Assembly (NCBI GenBank): GCA_049656905.1
Contig: JBASMO010000108.1
Location: 1 to 11,650, forward strand
Source: DTU018 sp003444615
Lineage (GTDB): Bacteria > Bacillota > Syntrophomonadia > Syntrophomonadales > Syntrophomonadaceae
Length of the DNA: 11,650 bases
Direction of reading: 5' to 3'
A program made the translations under genes and the position numbers. Under the pieces are notes generated by a model. It did not search any database and was not told the origin of the DNA. It saw only the letters and a list, made by a program, of their open reading frames with translations. Shown here one piece after another: positions 1 to 6,383 of this stretch (within the stretch, counting starts at the first letter, position 1; the number at the start of each line of letters is the position of its first letter).

Positions 1-1
1 G

Positions 2-154
2 TGGGGCTAGTCTTTCTTTTACCACTTCTCGTATATGACACTCTGCTTTCTTGGTCAGCCACTGTTTGGTGGTGTAGTAGACCTTGCCTGTGGATGTTTG
101 TTCTCTGGTTTTGCGATGATGCATCCCAGGCCACGATAAATGAAAATCAATCAT
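2..154 (-). CDS. Unidentified partial reading frame running off the left edge
   Basis: Downstream of spermidine synthase, a minus-strand frame stays open from an ATG at 154 to the window edge (51 codons, no stop). The predicted peptide begins MIDFHLSWPG and continues with a basic, Thr/Lys-rich stretch containing STGKVYYTTKQW. There is no clear Shine-Dalgarno sequence before the ATG, and the gene would begin only 12 bases after the speE stop. The WPG followed by Arg-rich residues and TGKV recalls the C-terminal half of ISAs1-type transposases, but the HW-IEN signature expected next lies outside the window or is absent, so this is only a resemblance. It could equally be a chance open frame, since the opposite strand is also open here. 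Function unknown. Confidence 0.25.
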   Translation of the reverse strand, partial: MIDFHLSWPGMHHRKTREQTSTGKVYYTTKQWLTKKAECHIREVVKERLAP

Positions 155-166
155 AGCCAGCAGGCT

Positions 167-997
167 CTAATCCAGCATTTGGCGGATATACTCCGGCAGG
201 GCAAAAGCTGCTTTATGCACTTCCCTATTATAATACTTGAGGTAAGCAGGAACCGCTCTGTTATCGTCGATGGTATCAGCCCGGTGCTTTTTGCTTCCTA
301 CTGTAAAAGTCCAGGGTCCGCTGACATAAGTGGGAATACTGGCCATATACACTTGAGCAATTGGGAATACGCTTTTTATGTTTTTGTAAGCATTCTTAAA
401 GTCTTCCCTGTAGAACAGGGGAGATTCAGATTGAACCACCATCATACCTTCATCATCAAGCAGTTTATATAGGTTACTGTAAAAGTTTTCGGTAAAAAGC
501 TTTTCAGCTGGTCCTACTGGGTCGGAACTGTCCACTATAATCACATCATAGGGCCCATGTTGGCCCCGGGCAAAGTCCAGTCCATCCTCTATATAAAGAT
601 TTAGCCGTTTGTCTGTAAATGCTGAGGCCACTTGAGGGAAAAAGCGCTTACTGGCTTTTATTACCTGCTCGTCAATTTCCACCATGTCCACTACATTCAG
701 TTGCGGATGACGCACCACTTCGCGCAATGTGCCTCCGTCACCTCCGCCTATGATTAAAACCCGTTCCGGGTTAGGATGGCTCAGCATCGCTACATGGGCA
801 ATCATTTCATGGTAAATAAACTCGTCCCATTCTGATATTTGTAAAGCACCGTCCAGTATTAAAGCCTTTCCCAATTCAACCGTTTCCACTACCTCTAACT
901 TTTGAAAAGGAGTAGTCTCTTGATGCAGGATATCAGTTATTCTCCAACGCACTTCATAGCCAGGGGTATGGGACTCATAAATCCAGAAATCGCTCAT
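167..997 (-). CDS. speE: Spermidine synthase (polyamine aminopropyltransferase)
   Basis: Cytosolic enzyme that transfers the aminopropyl group of decarboxylated S-adenosylmethionine to putrescine, giving spermidine and methylthioadenosine. The 276-residue product has the normal family length. An N-terminal beta-domain (about 1-55) leads into a Rossmann methyltransferase-like fold. Visible signatures are LDGALQISEWDEFIYHEM (48-65), the nucleotide-binding IGGGDGG (83-89), the acidic VEID (107-110), and DSSDPVGPAE (156-165), where Asp156 and Asp159 match the catalytic loop. The ATG at 997 is chosen because AAGGAGG lies at the right distance upstream and family members begin near this point; an upstream extension in the same frame lacks support. 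The start overlaps the end of the preceding 119-residue gene by 23 bases, so it is probably the last well-supported gene of that operon. No S-adenosylmethionine decarboxylase gene is visible in the window. Confidence 0.96.
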   Translation of the reverse strand: MSDFWIYESHTPGYEVRWRITDILHQETTPFQKLEVVETVELGKALILDGALQISEWDEFIYHEMIAHVAMLSHPNPERVLIIGGGDGGTLREVVRHPQLNVVDMVEIDEQVIKASKRFFPQVASAFTDKRLNLYIEDGLDFARGQHGPYDVIIVDSSDPVGPAEKLFTENFYSNLYKLLDDEGMMVVQSESPLFYREDFKNAYKNIKSVFPIAQVYMASIPTYVSGPWTFTVGSKKHRADTIDDNRAVPAYLKYYNREVHKAAFALPEYIRQMLD

Positions 998-1334
998 CTT
1001 CGGATTCCTCCTTGCTTTCAGATTTATTCTTATTACTGCACAGGAGTTCCTCAATGACTTGTATTGAGGCATCTACCTTGTTCTCATCACTCATATCTGT
1101 GGTTATTATTACCTTCTTAATAGCATGATAGGTATCTTCACTCTGGGATGTGTTGACCCATCTATGCAATAAATCAATAAAAGCTCGATGCTCACCGGTT
1201 ACAATCACACAGTCCAATAGATCCAGCAAGAAATGTAGTTCTTCATCATCCATTTTGTTTGTTAATGCCTGCCGGGTAATGAGGCTAGCTGTCTCATCAT
1301 AGAGCCTTTTTTTCTCCTTTTCCTGGTTTACCAT
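975..1334 (-). CDS. Small acidic protein of unknown function, between DnaB-like helicase and SpeE
   Basis: This 119-residue protein is not recognised. It is predicted to be mostly helical and acidic, with no signal peptide or membrane segment. Two motif-like stretches stand out: DDEELHFLLDLLDCVI (29-44) and a charged, low-complexity tail rich in Ser, Glu and Lys (about 100-116), probably disordered. Its ATG shares one base with the TAA stop of the helicase gene (TAATG at 1336-1332), a classic coupling arrangement, and only a weak AAAGGA precedes it. Its last codons contain the speE ribosome binding site and overlap the speE start. The tight link to a DnaB-type helicase suggests a partner or loader-like role, which is inference. 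That it is a real gene is supported by the overlap geometry and ordinary protein-like composition. Confidence 0.75.
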   Translation of the reverse strand: MVNQEKEKKRLYDETASLITRQALTNKMDDEELHFLLDLLDCVIVTGEHRAFIDLLHRWVNTSQSEDTYHAIKKVIITTDMSDENKVDASIQVIEELLCSNKNKSESKEESEDERFLDL

Positions 1335-2701
1335 TAGAGTGAAATCCTTTCTGCATTTTTCATCACCTGACGCTGCAAGTCAAAGACTATGGGTATCTTA
1401 ACCCCACTGCGTCCGTCACGGTTCTTTTCAATATGCAGATAGTAATTAGGATTGCGATACTTTTTAAGCTCCTCATTTTCCTCTAATTCATCCCGGGAGA
1501 TGGGAGCCAGTTTCAACATAAGGTCGGACTCGTTTTTCATACGTTTGGCACCCTGCAGGGAACCGTCCGGATTAAGCTGTACTAAACACATTACCACTAT
1601 TTTAAGGTTTTGCGCCAGCATTTTTAAGGTTTTTACAATCTGTTCCAGCATCTGCCACTCCTGGAGCCGCGGGTCTATTTTATCCATTCTGCCAATATAG
1701 TCAACAATCATCATATCTATTTTCTTCTGAGCTTTGAACTTGCGAGCGATAGAAATGGCCTTTTCAGGTGTCAAATTAGGACATGGGTAAGAATAAAAGC
1801 CGCTTTCCCTAAGCCTTGAATACCCTTGGAGTATTATGGACAGTTCATTCTCATTTATATCACCACTACGAATCTTGTCGTGTTCGATACCGCTTAAAAT
1901 GGAACCCCAGCGTAAAGCGATTTGTTCCCGGCTCATTTCCGTGTTCAGGTACAACACCGTAGAATGGTGGTCTACGGCTACAGCCCGGGCAGTATGTAAG
2001 GCAAAAGCAGTTTTTCCGTGTCCAGTTTGCGCACCCAGAATTATCAGGTCACCCGGTTTATAACCTAAAGTAATATGATTCAAATCATCAAAACCAGTAG
2101 GCAGTCCATATAAAGGCAAGACCCCTTTATACTTTTCTCTTATTTCCTTGAATTGCAGAAACCGGCGTTCTACCTCTTCATAACCCAGACTGGCCACGTC
2201 TGCAGGAGTATCTATGCTATCATCAACATCCAGTGCAGTTAGATTGGTTAACTCCTCTTCGGCTGACATCAGTATATCTTCAGCTTCTAAATCCTTACCT
2301 TCAGTTAAAACCTGCATGCTGCGGCGTAGGAAAGATTCAAATTTGCGCAGTTTAGATTTGTCTTTAACCCGCTTGACCCAATAGCGAATGTTTTCGTCAT
2401 CAATATAGTGTTCGGCGATAAATTTAATCTCTTCTATGTCACGAGGGTTGGTCAGAATACCTAGACTGTGACCTTCTTTGAGCAGTTCTACATAAGTTGG
2501 GCGTATTTCCCTTTCAAATAAACTGCAGGTGAGTTCAAAAATAGTAGCATGGCGAGGAGAGTAAAAATCTGCTGCTGTAAGCAGGTGATAAGCTTCTACA
2601 CATGCTTCTTCAGAATGGAGCATGGACGAGAGAACCCGGCGTTCACTTTCTAAATCATATAAAACTTCTTCGGGAATTGTCTGTGTAACTGATAGATTCA
2701 C
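1334..2701 (-). CDS. Divergent DnaB-type replicative helicase
   Basis: RecA-fold hexameric helicase of the DnaB family, expected to unwind DNA ahead of a replication fork using ATP. The 455-residue length and two-domain plan are normal: a DnaB N-terminal helical domain (about 10-110, beginning with the LESERRVLSSML pattern), a linker to about 195, then the RecA-like core. In the core, the Walker A motif is GAQTGHGKT (223-231, Lys230), followed by YLNTEMS with Glu255, Walker B MIVDYIG with Asp334, CLVQLN with Gln375, and EKNRDGRSG (425-433), which contains the arginine finger region. Several motifs depart from canonical DnaB: QTGH replaces the usual RPSM/RPSV in Walker A, and the region that usually reads LRESG-IEQDAD reads QGAKRMKNESDLM (383-395). 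It is therefore probably a second, specialised helicase rather than the housekeeping one. The start is a GTG at 2701, as the upstream ATG in another frame hits a stop; only a weak AGGATGG precedes it. Confidence 0.88.
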   Translation of the reverse strand: MNLSVTQTIPEEVLYDLESERRVLSSMLHSEEACVEAYHLLTAADFYSPRHATIFELTCSLFEREIRPTYVELLKEGHSLGILTNPRDIEEIKFIAEHYIDDENIRYWVKRVKDKSKLRKFESFLRRSMQVLTEGKDLEAEDILMSAEEELTNLTALDVDDSIDTPADVASLGYEEVERRFLQFKEIREKYKGVLPLYGLPTGFDDLNHITLGYKPGDLIILGAQTGHGKTAFALHTARAVAVDHHSTVLYLNTEMSREQIALRWGSILSGIEHDKIRSGDINENELSIILQGYSRLRESGFYSYPCPNLTPEKAISIARKFKAQKKIDMMIVDYIGRMDKIDPRLQEWQMLEQIVKTLKMLAQNLKIVVMCLVQLNPDGSLQGAKRMKNESDLMLKLAPISRDELEENEELKKYRNPNYYLHIEKNRDGRSGVKIPIVFDLQRQVMKNAERISL

Positions 2702-2722
2702 TGGCTAAAGCACCATCCTAAT

Positions 2723-2754
2723 AAAAAATCGGGATGTTTAATCCCGATTTTATT
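2723..2754 (-). terminator. Intrinsic terminator between the DnaD-like and DnaB-like genes
   Basis: A perfect 11-bp inverted repeat (AAAATCGGGAT, 5-base loop, ATCCCGATTTT; arms 2741-2751 and 2725-2735) is followed on the minus strand by TTAT, giving a U-rich tail. It begins about a dozen bases after the DnaD-like stop and ends about 20 bases before the helicase GTG. The A-rich flank means it could also work on the other strand, but no plus-strand gene ends there. It may set a lower level for the helicase operon than for the DnaD-like gene. Confidence 0.75.
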
Positions 2755-2757
2755 ATA
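2752..2757 (-). promoter_or_regulatory. Possible -10 element for the helicase operon
   Basis: A perfect TATAAT lies just upstream of the terminator stem on the minus strand. Transcription from it would begin around 2745, inside the 5' arm, so this RNA could not form the terminator hairpin. No good -35 hexamer is found 16-18 bases upstream (the best is AT-rich and poor), so the element is only tentative. Confidence 0.25.
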
Positions 2758-2763
2758 CCTTAA

Positions 2764-3903
2764 TTATGTATTACTTTTTAGTTCTTCTAAACGAGCTGGT
2801 GATATATATATTTCATAATCCGGTGACTCCGGCGTTTTTTTATGAGTCGGCTTATCTTTTTTATGCCGCTTTTTGTATTCTATTATTTCCCGGTCAGCAT
2901 CCTCCGGCAACCGTATCTCCTTGGTCATCCAGTTGTGCAAAACGCTGTCAACATATTCAAGACCCCCGTTCTTCGTGCGCTGACACATTATCTCACCGGC
3001 TTTCATGATCATCCCATGAGAAAATCCCCAATCATAACGCCATTTATAATAAATATTCCTGCGGGCTTCTGCATTCATGTCTATTCCCGTATATTTGCCA
3101 AACTCAATAGGCTCAGGATCAAATTGGTTAGTAAGCATTTTACTTCGGTCTTTATCATCTACAAACTTCTTAAAGTAGTTTTCTAAGCCTTCCACACTGT
3201 TAACTGAATACTCCCCTAAGTCTCTGGCAATACGGGAAATATGCCGGGGATTATAAATGTTTCTTTCAAAACACATCTCCAGCATGCACAATAAAAACTC
3301 TGGAGTCATAGCCATCTCTTCTAGCCAACGCTTTAATTCATTAGCCATTTTAACGCTTAATAAAGTACCGGTCTTTTTTGATATAAAATCTGCGACTTTC
3401 TTAAAGTGGTTGTCTGCATTGGCTAGCATATCTGGAATAGTGCGGTTTTTTTCTTCTTCTAGTGCAAGTTCCAACTGTTCAATCTTAAGACGATACCCCT
3501 CTATTATATCGTCATCCACAGTGGCAGCAGGCTTACCGGTTAACAAGTGATGGTCACGGATGATGAGCTCTTCTATTTTACTAAAGAGGGGTTCTAGCCC
3601 CACCCTCTTGTCCGCAAAGCTGCCACCGTCTCCCTGTAAACTCAAAAGGGACAAACGTTCCAAGCGGTTTAAGCTTCGTGATAATTTTTGTTTGGTGATT
3701 AAGGGACACAACTGTAAAATTTGGCCCACACTTACTCCCGTTTGAAACAATGGTTTAGAATTCTCATAAGTGTAGAAAATAGCAGCTAAAACTCCAATAT
3801 CTTCAATTGTAATGTCCAACTCTCGGCCGTAATTGAAGAGTACAGCAGGTACTTTGGCTTGTCCCCAGCGAAGAATCTCTATTGATGCGGAAAAATCATG
3901 CAT
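2764..3903 (-). CDS. DnaD-domain replication initiation/restart protein
   Basis: In Firmicutes, proteins of the DnaD/DnaB(Bsu) family remodel DNA at origins or stalled forks and help load the replicative helicase. The 379-residue product shows a DnaD N-terminal winged helix (about 18-90, VPAVLFNYGRELDIT), a short coiled coil (about 133-153), a first DnaD-type helical domain (about 165-245, with LKRWLEEMAMTPEFLL), and a second (about 278-330) with the family pattern YYKWRYDWGFSHGMIMKAGE and the IL-NW-like VLHNWM. The C-terminal tail is Lys-rich (344-356). Two DnaD modules make it resemble B. subtilis DnaB (the primosomal protein) or phage/plasmid DnaD-like initiators more than housekeeping DnaD. 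The ATG at 3903 is chosen over an in-frame TTG at 3918 because GGAGG sits 8 bases before the ATG and overlaps the TTG codons. It is followed by a DnaB-type helicase gene, consistent with a loader-helicase pair. Confidence 0.85.
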   Translation of the reverse strand: MHDFSASIEILRWGQAKVPAVLFNYGRELDITIEDIGVLAAIFYTYENSKPLFQTGVSVGQILQLCPLITKQKLSRSLNRLERLSLLSLQGDGGSFADKRVGLEPLFSKIEELIIRDHHLLTGKPAATVDDDIIEGYRLKIEQLELALEEEKNRTIPDMLANADNHFKKVADFISKKTGTLLSVKMANELKRWLEEMAMTPEFLLCMLEMCFERNIYNPRHISRIARDLGEYSVNSVEGLENYFKKFVDDKDRSKMLTNQFDPEPIEFGKYTGIDMNAEARRNIYYKWRYDWGFSHGMIMKAGEIMCQRTKNGGLEYVDSVLHNWMTKEIRLPEDADREIIEYKKRHKKDKPTHKKTPESPDYEIYISPARLEELKSNT

Positions 3904-3935
3904 GAAAACATCCTCCAAGGACTCGAAGTAAAAAA

Positions 3936-3964
3936 AGTATAGACTACTTTTCCAGGTCCAACAA
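3936..3964 (-). promoter_or_regulatory. Putative SigA promoter of the DnaD-like gene
   Basis: On the minus strand, TTGTTG (3964-3959) and TATACT (3941-3936) are separated by 17 bases. Transcription would start near 3929, about 26 bases before the ATG, leaving the GGAGG site in the leader. The -10 overlaps a small AT-only hairpin (arms 3945-3951 and 3933-3939) followed by a run of Ts, which could instead be a poor terminator for the upstream beta-CASP gene. The rest of the 240-base gap (about 3965-4146) shows no gene or strong repeat. Confidence 0.4.
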
Positions 3965-4146
3965 GGAGCAATAATATTGGTTATGTTTTCAAATAATATG
4001 ATAGCTAACCATAAAAGACTGTCAGGGTTGTAGATGATACTAAGAAGTCCTGTTTAGGATTTGACTGGCTGGCATTTCCATCATTAGTTTAGTTGAAGCC
4101 GAAATCCCACAACAATTATGGACTCTCTTTCTAAACAAAGGTTGGG

Positions 4147-5727
4147 TTAGCCTAGAGTTGCACCAATTTTTTTCATCTTGTCAATTATCTCATCATAATT
4201 ATTAGCTAACCATTTTTCCTTAAATAAATCATTCAGCTTAATGCGCAATTCCAAATACATTTGTTCTGCCAGCAAAGCTTTGCTGATTTGATCTCCCATT
4301 AATTCGGTCTTAGGTTGGGCCCGTTCGCTGGGTGTCAATTCAAATTCATCCATCCAATCAGGAATATGCACTGGTAAATGCAATTCCCGGCGAATGTGTT
4401 CGGCCAGTGCACGCTGGCCCTCTTCTTCTCCATGTACCAGGAAGATGCCTTTGGGAGGCACGACAAAGTGCTTTAGCCAGTTTACTAAGCCAGCTTGATC
4501 TGCATGAGCCGAGTAAGCTTCAATATTACGAATATCAGCTTTGACCGCTACCTGTTCTCCATGAATGCGCACCAGTTTTTCTCCGTCTATAATTCGCCGG
4601 CCTAGAGTTCCTTCTGCCTGAAAGCCGATAAACAGTATGGTACTCTCCGGCCGCCATAAATTATGTTTCAGGTGATGCTTTATACGACCGGCATCACACA
4701 TACCACTGGCCGAAATAATTATACTGTTGCCTTGTACATTATTTAATTGCACCGATTCTTCCTGGGAAAGAGTGAAGTTTAGGTTAGGCAGACGCAAGGG
4801 GTGCTCTCCATTAGCCAGCATCTGGGTAGCTTCATGGTCATAATAATGAATATGCTTTTCAAATATTTGCGTAGCGGCTATAGCTAAAGGACTATCGATA
4901 TAAATATCAATATTTGGATCCAACTCGCCTTGTTGATAAAGCAGATTTAGGTCATAGAGCATGTCTTGAGTACGTTCCACCGCAAAAGCAGGTATTATTA
5001 AATTACCCCCCTTAGCCATGGACTCTTTTATAATCTGGTTCAATTGGTCTAAGCGATTGTAAGTATCTTGATGGTATCTATTGCCATAGGTTGATTCCAT
5101 AATTATATAATCGGCATCTTCTATTACGGTAGGGTCTTTAATAATAGGCTGGTTACTGTTGCCTAAATCACCGGTGAATACAAGCTTTATAGCTTCGCCC
5201 TCTTCTTCAATCCACATTTCGACTATACAGGAACCAAGAATATGTCCCGCATCTCTGAGTCTTACCTTGACCAACGGGGCCAATTCGATGATTTCATCTA
5301 ACTGCAAATAACGAAACTGTTTCATAGATTCTAGGGCATCTTCTACAGTATAGATGGGTTCTATCAGCAGTTTGCCGGCTCGCCTTAATTTGCGATTTTT
5401 ACGCTCTACTTCACACTCTTGGATATGACCTGAATCTGGCAGTAGTATACCGGCTAACTCCATAGTAGGCTTGCTGCAATAAATGGGTCCCGTAAAACCA
5501 TGCTTACACAGCTTAGGGACTAATCCAATATGATCAATGTGGGCATGAGTAAGGATAAGAAAGTCGAGGGATTTGGGGTCAACAACAAATTCTTTATAAT
5601 TCCGTTCTTTGATCTCTTTGGGGCCCTGAAACAGTCCACAGTCTACAGCAAAGCGTGTGTTTCCCGTGTCTATCACGAAGAAGGATCCCGTTACCGTACG
5701 CGTTGCACCTAAAAACCTAATTTTCAT
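4147..5727 (-). CDS. Beta-CASP metallo-beta-lactamase (RNA-processing nuclease family)
   Basis: Zinc-dependent hydrolase of the CPSF73/Ysh1-like beta-CASP group, whose studied members cut or trim RNA. The 526-residue protein has the metallo-beta-lactamase core with motif 2 HAHIDH (61-66), a metal-ligand His162 in DAGHILGS, and Asp187 in FTGDLG. The beta-CASP insertion follows, opening with motif A around Glu211 (MESTYGN). Motif B is His408 (AYSAHAD) and motif C is His432 (FLVHGE). All catalytic positions are present, so it should be active. An RMMBL-like C-terminal segment is followed by about 60 extra residues of charged helix (about 465-526), longer than the minimal bacterial members. GGAGG lies 12 bases before the ATG, slightly far. 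The gene begins 42 bases after the 158-residue gene, suggesting one transcript. The substrate (RNA or other) cannot be read from sequence. Confidence 0.93.
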   Translation of the reverse strand: MKIRFLGATRTVTGSFFVIDTGNTRFAVDCGLFQGPKEIKERNYKEFVVDPKSLDFLILTHAHIDHIGLVPKLCKHGFTGPIYCSKPTMELAGILLPDSGHIQECEVERKNRKLRRAGKLLIEPIYTVEDALESMKQFRYLQLDEIIELAPLVKVRLRDAGHILGSCIVEMWIEEEGEAIKLVFTGDLGNSNQPIIKDPTVIEDADYIIMESTYGNRYHQDTYNRLDQLNQIIKESMAKGGNLIIPAFAVERTQDMLYDLNLLYQQGELDPNIDIYIDSPLAIAATQIFEKHIHYYDHEATQMLANGEHPLRLPNLNFTLSQEESVQLNNVQGNSIIISASGMCDAGRIKHHLKHNLWRPESTILFIGFQAEGTLGRRIIDGEKLVRIHGEQVAVKADIRNIEAYSAHADQAGLVNWLKHFVVPPKGIFLVHGEEEGQRALAEHIRRELHLPVHIPDWMDEFELTPSERAQPKTELMGDQISKALLAEQMYLELRIKLNDLFKEKWLANNYDEIIDKMKKIGATLG

Positions 5728-5769
5728 ATTGCGAACAATCCTCCAAATAATCTGTGCTGTTAATTATAA

Positions 5770-6246
5770 TTATACCGCAACGATTTGCCGGGCGTCCTTC
5801 TTTTTCCCTAATTTATTGTATTCTTGATGGAAATTCACTATTTCCATGCGAATAACCGCGAGATTACCTTGCTGGAAAGCCCGGTCAAGATTTTCAAAAC
5901 TGATCCGCCCAAATTCACGGACCACTTCATTACTGTCCAGGTCTTCAATAACTTCCAGGTAGCGGTTGTGAACCTGATTGAATATGGCGTAGTACAGTTC
6001 TTTTATTTGCCGGACTCTCTTTTGCAACTGTTTTATATCAATGTCTTCCCGCTCTACCAAATACATCAAACTGTGAAAAAGGTTAACCAATAGTTTGTTG
6101 TGAAATATGGCTACCATTACCTCCCGCCGGTACTGTTTGGTTAGGACATACCGGATGTATTCTCTGACCTCCCTTTTTCCTGAAGGACTTAATAGTTCCA
6201 ACATGTTTAATAATTCAATCTCCGCAGCAGTCATCTCAGCAAACAC
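5770..6246 (-). CDS. Helical protein of unknown function upstream of the beta-CASP nuclease
   Basis: A 158-residue protein that I do not recognise. It appears entirely alpha-helical, rich in charged residues and aromatic residues, with no signal peptide or transmembrane segment. The N-terminal stretch TAAEIELLNMLELLSPSGKREVREYIRYVL (6-35) reads like an amphipathic or helix-turn-helix-sized module, but no family can be assigned. The start is a GTG at 6246, with AAAGGAGG seven bases upstream; the in-frame ATG four codons later would be about 19 bases away, too far. The ribosome binding site is the 3' arm of a strong hairpin, so its translation may be controlled. Two adjoining TATAAT hexamers follow its stop (near 5757-5770) without a matching -35. 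Close spacing to the beta-CASP gene suggests joint expression. Confidence 0.7.
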   Translation of the reverse strand: MFAEMTAAEIELLNMLELLSPSGKREVREYIRYVLTKQYRREVMVAIFHNKLLVNLFHSLMYLVEREDIDIKQLQKRVRQIKELYYAIFNQVHNRYLEVIEDLDSNEVVREFGRISFENLDRAFQQGNLAVIRMEIVNFHQEYNKLGKKKDARQIVAV

Positions 6247-6250
6247 AAGA

Positions 6251-6280
6251 AAACCTCCTTTAGCTGTCTAAAAGAGGTTT
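6251..6280 (-). promoter_or_regulatory. Hairpin sequestering the ribosome binding site (possible terminator)
   Basis: On the minus strand AAACCTCTTTTAG (6280-6268), a 4-base loop ACAG, then CTAAAGGAGGTTT (6263-6251) pair over all 13 positions with one G-U wobble. The 3' arm is the Shine-Dalgarno AAAGGAGG of the 158-residue gene, whose GTG lies four bases beyond the stem. If folded, the site is blocked. The stem followed by TTTTCTT also resembles an intrinsic terminator, so it may both end the aminotransferase transcript and gate the next gene. Confidence 0.6.
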
Positions 6281-6383
6281 CCACTTTCAGGTCGTAATTC
6301 CTTTAGTTAATTATCGTAATAATGGTGTGCAATTCTGATGTTTTCGCTGTATTTCTCCATAATCCATTTGCAAATTTTGCCGC

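Noticed and set aside
140..472. 110-codon plus-strand frame over the end of speE
   Set aside because: It is the antisense of a well-conserved gene and its product has no recognisable features.
3933..3951. Seven-base-pair inverted repeat with a T-run as terminator of the beta-CASP gene
   Set aside because: The stem has a single G-C pair and overlaps a better-supported -10 element, so it would be a very weak terminator.
5757..5770. Two adjoining TATAAT hexamers between the 158-residue gene and the beta-CASP gene
   Set aside because: No -35 element lies at suitable spacing, and AT-rich intergenic DNA often gives such hexamers.
6307..6360. 17-codon minus-strand mini-gene between the aminotransferase and the hairpin
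   Set aside because: It could be a leader peptide for the hairpin, but it has no proper Shine-Dalgarno sequence, and short frames of this size arise by chance.
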